This document shows, one piece after another, positions 1 to 6,858 of a DNA stretch of 15,681 bases. This stretch comes from DATKXO01 sp035528995 (lineage in GTDB: Bacteria > Planctomycetota > Phycisphaerae > UBA1845). The stretch spans positions 1-15,681 of the forward strand of contig DATKXO010000290.1 of assembly GCA_035528995.1 (NCBI GenBank). Direction: 5' to 3'. A model generated the notes under the pieces. It was given only the letters and a program-made list of their open reading frames with translations, did not search any database and was not told the origin of the DNA. The position numbers and the translations under genes are program-made. How positions within the stretch are numbered: the first letter of the stretch is position 1; each line of letters starts with the position of its first letter.

Positions 1-43
1 GTTGCCAGCGAAAGGTCGCCTACTGCATGCGGGCGTCGGGCAG

Positions 44-68
44 GGGGGCCGGCCCGCGTCCGGCCTCC
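44..68 (-). terminator. GC-rich hairpin just after the C25 protease stop codon
   Basis: Arms 44-52 and 60-68 pair over nine positions (core GGCCGG/CCGGCC plus two G-C and one G-U pair) around a 7-nt loop. The hairpin starts one base beyond the protease stop codon at 70-72. No U-tract follows in the direction of transcription, so it may be a weak or factor-assisted terminator or an mRNA 3'-end stabiliser. GC-rich DNA forms such stems by chance. Confidence 0.35.
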
Positions 69-69
69 G

Positions 70-2637
70 CTACGGGCAGGACGGCGCGGCTCGTCCCAGA
101 CGCTGCTTCACGAAGGAACCGTCTGCGGTCGAGACGCTGCCGTCCAGGTCCGGGTCGTACCGGAAGTCCGACGCGCCGACCACGATCCCGAGCCGCTGTT
201 TGACCGATGAACCGTCGGCCGTCGAGACGTTCCCGTCGCCGTTAACGTCCCCTTCCAGCGAGATGACCGTCACGCTGTCCTCGATGCCGCCGGTGAACTG
301 GATGGTGCAGCAGTCCTGGTCCGGCAGCGGGTCGAGATCGACCACCACCGTTGCCGTGCCATCGGAGGTAACGGTGATCACACCGGTGTAGGCCCGTTCC
401 GCACACGAGGCCGAGGCTGACGTGCTGTCGGCGGCGACCGTATCGGCCGTCTCCAAAACCAAACGGGTGACGCCGCCGATGCGGGGTTCACAGGTCGCCG
501 CCCCGACGAGATCGAGCGTCAGGCAGTACTCATCTTTGTCGTGGTCCAGGCAACTGGCGGCGGCGTCGATGGTGGTCGACACGATCAGACACATGTCGGC
601 CGCCTCGTCGCAGACCTCGGGGGCGACACAAGGATCGCCGGTGTGGTCGCAGGAATCGGCGCCTTCGTTGCAGAACTCGGTCCCGTTACAGAACAGGGCG
701 TCGTCCGGGCAGTTTACCGCTGCGCCGTCCTGGCAGAAGCCGTAGGCGTCGCAGGTTTCGGTCCCGTCGCAGTAGGTGCTGTTGTCGCACTGGGCGTCTG
801 CCGTGCAGTCGCAATCGGGGCAGTTGGGTCCGCCACAGTCAATCCGTTCCTCCTCCTGGTTCTGGAGGCCGTCCTCGCAGGTGGGCGCCACCTCCCCGTA
901 CACCCGAACCGACGGGTCGCCGAAGACGTGCCAGGTGTCGAACATGTTCCGGCCGCTCGAGCCGGCGCCGGAACCGTATTCGTCCATCATCTGGCACGAT
1001 CCGGCGAAGCACAGGGCGCCGAAGCTGAAGTAGGCCTCCGACACCAGCAGGTCCACCACCTCGTCCTGGCCGCACATGGGCGATTGCCAGTCCTGGTTGA
1101 TCGAGGAGGCGTACATGCCGATGGCGCCGGTGGGCTCGGAGCCGTTGGTCGCCCGCAGCCAGGCCTCCGCGAAACACGTCGTGGTGTCGAACTTCCCGTT
1201 CACGCAGGCGACGCTGATGATGAAGGGCAGCATGTTGTCGTTGACCAGGGCGTTGACGTACGTATTGTTGAAGCCGGTGGTGCCCCAGGACGTCGCGCTG
1301 CCGTGCCCCGTGTAGTTGATGATGCCCCGTCCGGAGTTGACGGCCACGCGGACCTGGGCGGCCGTTCCCCCGTTCGTGGCGTAGATCCGGTCGACCGGGT
1401 TGTAGCCGTAGCCCACCAGGTCGGCCCGGATGTTGTCCATGTGCTGGTAGTCGGCCTCGCCGTCGTCGCCTATGCCCGCTCCCTCGGCCGACGCGATCCC
1501 TATGCCCTTCTTGAACCACGGCTGCGTGGTCGCCGGCATCTGTTCGTATTCAACGGTCCGCAGGACTTGGGTGTCCACCTGACCGGCCGTCTGGGCCGAG
1601 AAACGCCCCACCAGGATGTCGGGGTAGTGGTCCGTCCCGGAAACCAGGGCGTAGGTCGGGTCGGCGGCGCCGTTATCGATCGCCGCCCTCGGGGTGACGA
1701 CCTCGACCGCGTCGCCGACCAGCAGCACGAAGGCCAGGTTACCCGTGTTGTAGGCCGTCTGGATGTAGTTCTTGATGGAGGCGACGGTGTTGCCGACCGT
1801 CGAGACGCCCACGGCCGTGGTGTTGATGCCGACCGCGTTCCTGTGATTGACCAGCGGCTGCACGTTGCTCAGCCACGAGTCGTAGCAGATGATCAGCATG
1901 TCGCCCTCTTCGTCGAGCGGTGCGTAGCGCAGGCCGGCATCGTAGTTCAGGAAGTGGTGCGTGTAGACCTTGTGGAACTCCAGGCTCAAGGCCCGCTCGC
2001 GTCGCTGCAGGACGTTGGCCACGCCGGGCCCGATCGAGGACACCTCCACCGTCACGCTGGTGTACACCCGCAAGGTTCGGCTGACCGGGTTGTACTGGAA
2101 AGGGTTGAGTTCGACGACCACCCCGCGATGATCCCGCAGAATATAAGGCTCCCGGATCGACACCAGCTCCCCCGGATAGAATGCGTCGGTGTCGTACGCC
2201 TCGCCGAAGGAGTACGGAACGTCGTCGGGATTCACCTGACGCGACAGGATGCCCTTCGACGGGACCACGTCGATCCCGCTGATCTCGTAGAACTCGGTTG
2301 ACGTGGCCTCGACCGCCATGCGGGCGTCGTCGGGGATGATGACGCTGCGGCACACGTTGGGCAGCTCGGGGGCGGCGGCCACGGTCAAGGGGCTCTCCGT
2401 CCCCAAGGTAATCCGAGTGTATGGCTGGCCGTCGATGGGGACCGGCTGCTGGCTGAACTCGCCGAGTTCGTATTGCAGGACGATCTGGTCGCCCGTGTCC
2501 TGGACGACGTCCACGGTGACCGGTTGCGCCGCGACGGCGAGCCCGGCAACGGCTGCCAATAAGAATGCCGCCAACGGACAGATCGGGCGGCTCTTGACGC
2601 ATAGTCTTCGATTGCGGCGCAGCAGGTGATACGGCAT
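70..2637 (-). CDS. Secreted gingipain-like C25 cysteine protease with Cys-rich module and C-terminal dockerin pair
   Basis: Predicted exported cysteine endopeptidase of MEROPS family C25 (855 aa from this start). An N-terminal signal peptide (basic RRNRR, then a hydrophobic core ending LAVAA) is followed by a propeptide-like beta region (about 40-220) and the catalytic domain (about 240-580). The putative catalytic pair is His445 in NYTGHGS and Cys478 in ISVACVNG. The domain closes with FDTWHVFGDPSVRVY, typical of the family. Residues 587-683 are Cys-rich and open with a DCGGPNCPDC segment resembling myxobacterial Cys-rich repeats. The C-terminus has two calcium-loop repeats (DVNGDGNVSTAD, 796-807; DPDLDGSVSTAD, 828-839), each followed by KQRLG, which is a dockerin type I pattern. 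An upstream in-frame ATG at 2661 exists, but AGGAG (2646-2650) lies 8 nt before the ATG at 2637 and decides the start. Substrate and anchoring partner are unknown. Confidence 0.9.
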   Translation of the reverse strand: MPYHLLRRNRRLCVKSRPICPLAAFLLAAVAGLAVAAQPVTVDVVQDTGDQIVLQYELGEFSQQPVPIDGQPYTRITLGTESPLTVAAAPELPNVCRSVIIPDDARMAVEATSTEFYEISGIDVVPSKGILSRQVNPDDVPYSFGEAYDTDAFYPGELVSIREPYILRDHRGVVVELNPFQYNPVSRTLRVYTSVTVEVSSIGPGVANVLQRRERALSLEFHKVYTHHFLNYDAGLRYAPLDEEGDMLIICYDSWLSNVQPLVNHRNAVGINTTAVGVSTVGNTVASIKNYIQTAYNTGNLAFVLLVGDAVEVVTPRAAIDNGAADPTYALVSGTDHYPDILVGRFSAQTAGQVDTQVLRTVEYEQMPATTQPWFKKGIGIASAEGAGIGDDGEADYQHMDNIRADLVGYGYNPVDRIYATNGGTAAQVRVAVNSGRGIINYTGHGSATSWGTTGFNNTYVNALVNDNMLPFIISVACVNGKFDTTTCFAEAWLRATNGSEPTGAIGMYASSINQDWQSPMCGQDEVVDLLVSEAYFSFGALCFAGSCQMMDEYGSGAGSSGRNMFDTWHVFGDPSVRVYGEVAPTCEDGLQNQEEERIDCGGPNCPDCDCTADAQCDNSTYCDGTETCDAYGFCQDGAAVNCPDDALFCNGTEFCNEGADSCDHTGDPCVAPEVCDEAADMCLIVSTTIDAAASCLDHDKDEYCLTLDLVGAATCEPRIGGVTRLVLETADTVAADSTSASASCAERAYTGVITVTSDGTATVVVDLDPLPDQDCCTIQFTGGIEDSVTVISLEGDVNGDGNVSTADGSSVKQRLGIVVGASDFRYDPDLDGSVSTADGSFVKQRLGRAAPSCP

Positions 2638-2712
2638 CAAATCAGCTCCTTCCAGCGGCATCCAGAGGGCGGCCGGCCAGACCTGTGGCGCCCCATTTCC
2701 CCAGTCTCCTTA

Positions 2713-2742
2713 AGCATACCCGAGGTCGGGTGCATAGTTCAA
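2713..2742 (-). promoter_or_regulatory. Candidate promoter of the C25 protease, with a palindrome in its spacer
   Basis: On the minus strand, a TTGAAC -35 (2737-2742) and TATGCT -10 (2713-2718) are separated by 18 bp. This predicts a start near 2706 and a leader of about 70 nt. The spacer holds a perfect 6-bp inverted repeat (ACCCGA-GG-TCGGGT, 2718-2731) that could be an operator. A 10-bp palindrome AGATATATCT (2748-2757) lies just upstream in an AT-rich patch. Motif matches are by eye and only 4 of 6 in each box. Confidence 0.35.
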
Positions 2743-2835
2743 CATGGAGATATATCTTTAGGATACGTTTTCGGTCCGGCATGCAGAGATCGTCTGACAG
2801 TGGAATCGGACGTTTCCCGGCCGGTCACCGCGGCT

Positions 2836-3435
2836 TTACGTCAGCCACCAGCACAGGATCACCAGAGCCGTGGCGGCGGCCAGGGCGATCATGGCCAACG
2901 TGCCGTGAAGGGTGAGCAGCCGGCGCTCTTCGCCTTGCGCCGCCCGGGAAGCCACTCCCGAGCGGGCAACCAGGGCCGCCCAGGTCAGCCAGGCCAGCAC
3001 CAGCGCCCCGGCCACGAGCGCCGAGGCCAGCCGATCGACCAGCGCCAGCACGAAGCCGCAACAGATCACCAGAACGACGCCCAGCCAGCCCGACCACAGA
3101 TCGGGCACCAGCGTGGGTGCACGCGGATCGGTGTAAACCTTCTTCAGGCCCACCACGGCCAGCAACGGTGCCACGATCATCACCAGGCGAGGCAGACCGC
3201 TCAGCGAGGTTCCGCGAAGAACGGGGGACACCAGGAGGGCGACCGACAGCGCGGCCCACAGGATGGTCCGTCGGTATGCGGAATCGCGCTCCCAGTTATC
3301 TTGCGAGGTCAGCGCCCGGAGGGCGGCGTGGTCGAAACCGAAGCCGCACTCCGGACACCTCTGCTCGGGTATGCCGCGCAGGTCGTAGCCGCACTGCGGA
3401 CACAGCAGGTCCGACGCTTCCGTATCGTCTGACAT
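2836..3435 (-). CDS. Zinc-ribbon multi-pass membrane protein of unknown function
   Basis: This 199-aa protein begins with a zinc ribbon, CPQC at residues 12-15 and CPEC at 27-30, with the CGYDLRGI spacing very common in planctomycete proteins of unknown role. Four or five hydrophobic segments follow (about 57-74, 82-97, 116-133, 138-156 and 177-197), so it should be an integral inner-membrane protein with the ribbon at its N-terminus. The ribbon starts 12 residues after the ATG at 3433-3435, which supports that start even though no clear Shine-Dalgarno precedes it. It lies 198 bp upstream of the C25 protease on the same strand, but a candidate promoter in between suggests separate expression. 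I do not recognise a specific family beyond this architecture; rubredoxin-like or transport roles would be guesses. Confidence 0.75.
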   Translation of the reverse strand: MSDDTEASDLLCPQCGYDLRGIPEQRCPECGFGFDHAALRALTSQDNWERDSAYRRTILWAALSVALLVSPVLRGTSLSGLPRLVMIVAPLLAVVGLKKVYTDPRAPTLVPDLWSGWLGVVLVICCGFVLALVDRLASALVAGALVLAWLTWAALVARSGVASRAAQGEERRLLTLHGTLAMIALAAATALVILCWWLT

Positions 3436-3451
3436 ACCGTCGGCAAGCCGG

Positions 3452-3493
3452 CAGGACGCAGGTCCTGTGACGGCCGGGTGCGACAGCCCGGCC
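3452..3493 (-). other. Two tandem intergenic hairpins after the cyclophilin gene
   Basis: The 64-bp gap between the cyclophilin stop (3500) and the zinc-ribbon gene start (3435) holds two perfect hairpins. One is GGCCGGG/CCCGGCC (3472-3478 with 3487-3493, 8-nt loop); the other is CAGGAC/GTCCTG (3452-3457 with 3462-3467, 4-nt loop). They may terminate or attenuate read-through, or stabilise the cyclophilin mRNA end. There is no U-tract. Confidence 0.45.
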
Positions 3494-3499
3494 TGCGGC

Positions 3500-3982
3500 T
3501 CACGCCTCCGTCACGGACATCGAATTGATGGCCACGGCCTCGACCGGCAACGACTTCTCGCCGGTACCGCGGTCTTCCACCGCGACCTTGCCGATCTTCT
3601 TGAGCGTCTCCAGCGACGCTTCGTCTGCAATCTTGCCGAACGCCGTGTATTGCCCGTTCAGGAACGACGCGTCGTCCAGGCAGATGAAGAACTGGCAGGA
3701 AGCCGAGTCCGGATCGTTAGACCGTGCCATCGAGAGCGTGCCCAGCACGTGCGGCGTGTCGTTGAACTCGGCCTGGAGCCTCCGCGGTCCGCTGCCGGTG
3801 CCGTCGCCCTTGGGGCAGCCGCCCTGGATCATGAATCCGTCGATGACCCGATGGAACTTGAGCCCGTTGTAGAAGCCGGACTCGGCCAGCTCGACGAAGT
3901 TGTCGACGTGTCCCGGTGCCTCGTCCGGCAGGAACGCCAGGCTCATGTCGCCGAAGTCGGTATGGATTGTCACCTGTTTCAC
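3500..3982 (-). CDS. Cyclophilin-type peptidyl-prolyl cis-trans isomerase
   Basis: Catalyses proline cis-trans isomerisation during protein folding; no signal peptide is seen, so it is probably cytoplasmic. From the GTG at 3980-3982 the protein is 160 aa, the normal size of single-domain bacterial cyclophilins. The active-site segment FHRVIDGFMIQGG puts the catalytic Arg at residue 45 and Gln at 53. The core block SMARS...SASCQFFI and the FLNGQYTAFG block, with Tyr where eukaryotic enzymes carry the cyclosporin-contacting Trp, are also present. The frame stays open upstream to an ATG at 4138, but that extension has no cyclophilin similarity. GGAGGT (3987-3992) directly before the GTG marks the true start. 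The 243 bp upstream contain no convincing promoter; a TGCTAGTGT resembling an extended -10 lies near 4150. Confidence 0.93.
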   Translation of the reverse strand: MKQVTIHTDFGDMSLAFLPDEAPGHVDNFVELAESGFYNGLKFHRVIDGFMIQGGCPKGDGTGSGPRRLQAEFNDTPHVLGTLSMARSNDPDSASCQFFICLDDASFLNGQYTAFGKIADEASLETLKKIGKVAVEDRGTGEKSLPVEAVAINSMSVTEA

Positions 3983-4225
3983 GGGGACCTCCGAGGTTCT
4001 CAAAGGGTTCGTTTCGGGCGACAGCGGGCGACTCCGCTCCGCTGCGTGGGACTGAACGGGCGTCCACCGGTCAAAGTGGCAGATGGATGGTCGGCCCACC
4101 CGCGCCCGGCCGTGGTGCCCACGCTCCGTGGCGGACACTCCGACGAGTACACTAGCACAGTCGCGACACCGTCGCTACCGGACTTTCGCCGCGTGCAGAG
4201 GTAGAGGGACCCCGCGCCGGTCGCG

Positions 4226-5020
4226 TCACGCACTTGCTACGTCGAAGGTCAGCCCGTCGTGGGCCAGCTCGATGTCGGGAGGAAGTCCGGCGCTCACCGC
4301 GGCGTGGCCGATCTGGTGGGCGATGTGGGTGAAGTAGGTTTGCCTGGCGGCGATCCGGTGGGCCATCTCGACGGCCTGGTCCAGATGGAAGTGCGTCGGG
4401 TGCGGGCGGAGGCGCACCGCGTCGAGGATCAGCACCTCCAGGTCGGTTAGCAGCTCCAGCGATTCCTCGGAGATGAAGTTGCAGTCGGTGCAGTAGGCGA
4501 ATCGGCCGAAGCGGTAGCCCAGCACCGGCATCGGGCCGTGCATCAGCGGAATCGGCGTCACGGTCAGCCCGAACAGCTCGAACGGGCCATCGTCGATGGG
4601 CACCAGTTGCAGGTCCGGCTTGTGCGAGGGGTAGTCCGCGTCGTCCTCGAACGCGTACAGGAACATCTGCCGCACGCGGTCCAGCGTGGCCTGCATGCCG
4701 TAGCAGTTCAGCGGCGAGCGACCCAGCCAGTTGAACCGCCGCACATCATCCAGCCCGGCGATGTGGTCGGCGTGGTGGTGCGTGAAGAGGATCGCGTCGG
4801 CCCGTTGAATGTCGTTGGCCACGCATTGGAGACGCAGCTCGGTCGGCGTGTCGATGAGCACGGTGCAGTCCGCCCAGGACACGGCGATGCCGGGGCGGGT
4901 GCGCTTGTCGCGGGGGTCGTCCGAGGTGCAGACGGGGCACTCGCAGCCGATCATGGGGATGCCGTGCGACGTGCCGCTCCCCAGGCATATCACGCGGATT
5001 CGTGTCGGCTCTGCGCTCAT
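4226..5020 (-). CDS. PhnP-like metallo-beta-lactamase-fold hydrolase
   Basis: This 264-aa protein is a metallo-beta-lactamase-fold hydrolase of the PhnP-like branch. The metal-binding signature HHHADH (81-86), His161 in LMHGP, Asp179 in CTDC and His232/His235 in THIAH are the expected two-metal ligands. The N-terminal GIPMIGCECPVC segment (Cys26, Cys28, Cys31) matches the extra Cys-rich site of PhnP, the phosphoribosyl cyclic phosphodiesterase of phosphonate metabolism. No other phn genes are nearby, so the substrate may be a different cyclic phosphate or phosphodiester. The frame remains open upstream to 5419, across cytidylate kinase on the other strand, which is a shadow. Start candidates are the ATGs at 5029 and 5020; both follow the candidate promoter at 5051-5078. 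Residue numbers use 5020. Confidence 0.88.
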   Translation of the reverse strand: MSAEPTRIRVICLGSGTSHGIPMIGCECPVCTSDDPRDKRTRPGIAVSWADCTVLIDTPTELRLQCVANDIQRADAILFTHHHADHIAGLDDVRRFNWLGRSPLNCYGMQATLDRVRQMFLYAFEDDADYPSHKPDLQLVPIDDGPFELFGLTVTPIPLMHGPMPVLGYRFGRFAYCTDCNFISEESLELLTDLEVLILDAVRLRPHPTHFHLDQAVEMAHRIAARQTYFTHIAHQIGHAAVSAGLPPDIELAHDGLTFDVASA

Positions 5021-5050
5021 GACCACCATCCCCGCGGGCGCGGGCCGCCC

Positions 5051-5078
5051 ATCATACCGGCTGACCTTCCGCGGTCCA
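5051..5078 (-). promoter_or_regulatory. Candidate promoter of the PhnP-like hydrolase
   Basis: On the minus strand, TGGACC (5073-5078, 4 of 6 to TTGACA) and TATGAT (5051-5056, 5 of 6 to TATAAT) are spaced by 16 bp. Transcription would start near 5044, leaving a leader of about 15-25 nt before the two alternative ATGs. It is divergent from the cytidylate kinase promoter about 60 bp away. Confidence 0.45.
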
Positions 5079-5141
5079 CCGCCACGTGTTTGGGCTCCGC
5101 CGGCAATGGTCGGCAGCCCAAGACCGGCGCCGATGCCTCGC

Positions 5142-5170
5142 TTGGTGATTCGTTGCCCAGCCGCTATAGT
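5142..5170 (+). promoter_or_regulatory. Candidate promoter of cytidylate kinase giving a leaderless or near-leaderless mRNA
   Basis: TTGGTG (5142-5147) and TATAGT (5165-5170) are separated by exactly 17 bp, a good match to a housekeeping sigma promoter. The cmk ATG is at 5180, only 9 nt beyond the -10 box. The predicted start site (about 5177) leaves 0-3 nt of leader, and the sequence before the ATG has no Shine-Dalgarno. Confidence 0.5.
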
Positions 5171-5179
5171 GCGGCCACC

Positions 5180-5851
5180 ATGATCATTACCATCGACGGT
5201 CCCGCGGGTTCCGGCAAATCGACGGCGGCTCGAAAGTTGGCCGCCCGCCTCGAGGTCGCCTACCTCGACACGGGGGCCATGTATCGGGCGGTTGCACTGA
5301 AGGTCCTGGAGAGCGAAGCGGACGTGAACGATGCCGATGCGCTCGTGGAATTGGCTCGTACGGCCGAGCTGTCCTTGGACTGCGGGCCGACGCACACTCG
5401 GGTGCGGCTCGACGGGCACGACGTAAGCGAGGCCATCCGGGCGTTCGCCGTGGGCACGGTCACGCCCTATGTGGCCACCAACCAGGCCATCCGCGACATC
5501 CTGGTGGAGAAGCAGCGGGTCATCGGCCGGCAGCTAGGCTCGCTGGTTACGGAGGGTCGCGATCAGGGCAGCGTCGTGTTTCCCGACGCCGACGTGAAGT
5601 TCGTCCTGGACGCCACGCTCGACAAACGCGCCGAGCGGCGCCATCAGGAGCTCGTCGCCGACGGCGAGGAGGTCTCCATCGAGCAGGTCCGCGACAACCT
5701 GGCCCTGCGCGACCGCAACGACGCCCGCCAGTGGGCGGCCCTACTGGAGCCCGGCCAGTCCATCCGCATCGATACCACCCGCATGACCATCGGCCAGATG
5801 GTAGACCGCCTCGTGGCCCACATCGAGCAGATTACAGAGCAGAAGCTGTAA
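5180..5851 (+). CDS. cmk: Cytidylate kinase
   Basis: Phosphorylates CMP and dCMP to the diphosphates using ATP, in cytoplasmic pyrimidine nucleotide metabolism. At 223 aa it matches the usual size of about 220-230. The P-loop GPAGSGKS is at residues 7-14, the DTGAMYRAV block at 30-38, and the nucleotide-binding GRDQGSVVFPDA at 126-137, where many bacteria have GRDIGTVVFPDA. The LID-region arginines lie in AERRHQEL and LALRDRNDARQ; the usual Ser of the RDxxDSxR motif is Ala here. The C-terminal IRIDTT matches the conserved end of the family. The ATG at 5180 is chosen because the conserved N-terminal strand IITIDGPAGSGKS starts immediately; the longer open frame upstream from 4538 runs antisense through the PhnP-like gene. 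Confidence 0.96.
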   Translation: MIITIDGPAGSGKSTAARKLAARLEVAYLDTGAMYRAVALKVLESEADVNDADALVELARTAELSLDCGPTHTRVRLDGHDVSEAIRAFAVGTVTPYVATNQAIRDILVEKQRVIGRQLGSLVTEGRDQGSVVFPDADVKFVLDATLDKRAERRHQELVADGEEVSIEQVRDNLALRDRNDARQWAALLEPGQSIRIDTTRMTIGQMVDRLVAHIEQITEQKL

Positions 5852-5897
5852 TCGGCGACAGTAGCTCGATCAGCGAACACCCGGCGATCGAACTGGT

Positions 5898-6028
5898 CTA
5901 GTGTAGCGCATCATTGATTGTGCATCGTAACGAGCCGCGAACTTCAGTTCGCGCGGACGCTAAAGCGGAGATGACGCCCCAAACTGGCGTCGATCGAACG
6001 ACGCGGCATTCCTGAGACACTACACTAG
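5898..6028. mobile_element. 131-bp palindromic, MITE-like element with terminal inverted repeats
   Basis: The ends are a perfect 9-bp inverted repeat, CTAGTGTAG (5898-5906) and CTACACTAG (6020-6028); extending inward, 12 of 15 positions pair. Inside are two perfect hairpins: CGCGAAC-TTCA-GTTCGCG (5936-5953) and GACGCC/GGCGTC (5973-5978 with 5986-5991). There is no coding capacity. The outermost CTAG is itself a palindrome, so it could be a duplicated target site rather than part of the repeat. A 9-bp direct repeat CGATCGAAC also occurs at 5885-5893 and 5991-5999. The right end overlaps the stop codon of tcmP. A non-autonomous transposable element, a REP-like repeat or a structured intergenic RNA would all fit. 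Confidence 0.55.
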
Positions 6029-6858
6029 GGCGGTGCGCCGAAGTCGAATTCGTGCTGATCGTCGCGTTTCTTCCTTGTGACACGGCGCCACAGGTCCAGG
6101 CCCAGTTGCTTCTTCGAAAAGAACAGGAGCCGATAGAGTGGATGTCCGTGCGCGTAGATGCGTTCGGGCTCACCCTCCTTGTAGCCCAGACTGCTAATCT
6201 GTGTGGCGTATAGCTTGCGCAGTTCCCACGCCCAGCGATCCTGCGGCGTGCTTTCAAGAACGCCCCGCCAATCTGCACCCTCGCCCAGCACCTGGTCAAG
6301 GTTCGACTTGGGATCGCCGTAGTAGACGCTCTTCCAATTCCGCAGCGCGTCCAGAAGATCGGGGAAGAAGACAATCAGATCTGTACGCTTGTCAGCGAGG
6401 GCTCGCACCGTGTCGAAGTTCAGATGCAGGCCATGTGGGTCCAGGAAGGCAAGGGACAGACTACCATCCGGGATGGACTCGAGCACTTCGTGGACCATCG
6501 CGTTTGCGTCACCGTGAAGCACCTGGTCCTGTGCGTCGGGTCTGAACCCCAGAACACGCTGTGCGAGCGCCTGATGACGGTCGCCTTTGAGTTCGCACAG
6601 GTGCAGCATGTCAAAGGGATGCGGAGCTTGTGCGGCCAATAGGGGCGACCCCCAGATCAGCTCGCCGCTGCCTTTCCCCCTCTCGATCCCTGCACTGGCA
6701 AAGAGGTCGATGTAGTGCAAACCCGTCCACCCCTTGGCCTTCATGGATGTGGTGAATGCGTAGATGTACCGGTATAGGAAGTGGTGTTTGTCGCGTGCCC
6801 ATTCACCAACCTTGGGAATCAGAAGGCCATCGTCCTCAGGTGGCGGCAGCTCGGGCAT
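6025..6858 (-). CDS. tcmP: Three-Cys-motif partner protein TcmP
   Basis: This 277-aa protein matches the TcmP family, named for its fixed association with three-Cys-motif (DUF5131, Gp37/Gp68) proteins; the partner is encoded immediately upstream. Diagnostic blocks are YIDLFASAG (49-57), GELIWGSPLL (65-74), LCELKGDR (87-94), GDAN (116-119) and FLDPHGL (138-144) followed by DLIVFFP. DLFxxxG, an acidic residue at the end of the second strand and DPxG resemble the order of SAM-dependent methyltransferase motifs, so a methyltransferase-like fold is inferred; no activity is established. The ATG at 6858 is preferred over a GTG at 6873 because AGGAA (6866-6870) sits 7 nt before it. It overlaps the partner gene by 23 bp, implying translational coupling. 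The TAG stop lies within the terminal repeat of the adjacent palindromic element. Confidence 0.85.
   Translation of the reverse strand: MPELPPPEDDGLLIPKVGEWARDKHHFLYRYIYAFTTSMKAKGWTGLHYIDLFASAGIERGKGSGELIWGSPLLAAQAPHPFDMLHLCELKGDRHQALAQRVLGFRPDAQDQVLHGDANAMVHEVLESIPDGSLSLAFLDPHGLHLNFDTVRALADKRTDLIVFFPDLLDALRNWKSVYYGDPKSNLDQVLGEGADWRGVLESTPQDRWAWELRKLYATQISSLGYKEGEPERIYAHGHPLYRLLFFSKKQLGLDLWRRVTRKKRDDQHEFDFGAPP

Noticed and set aside
541..2301. 586-codon plus-strand open frame opposite the C25 protease
   Set aside because: It is antisense to a gene with clear catalytic motifs, has low-complexity V/G/R/H-rich translation and no domain; high GC suppresses stop codons in this frame.
3983..4138. 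52-residue N-terminal extension of the cyclophilin
   Set aside because: A strong GGAGGT site directly precedes the GTG at 3982, and the 160-aa product matches normal cyclophilin length.
4538..5179. In-frame N-terminal extension of cytidylate kinase
   Set aside because: It is antisense to the PhnP-like gene and has no kinase similarity; the conserved kinase N-terminus starts at the ATG at 5180.
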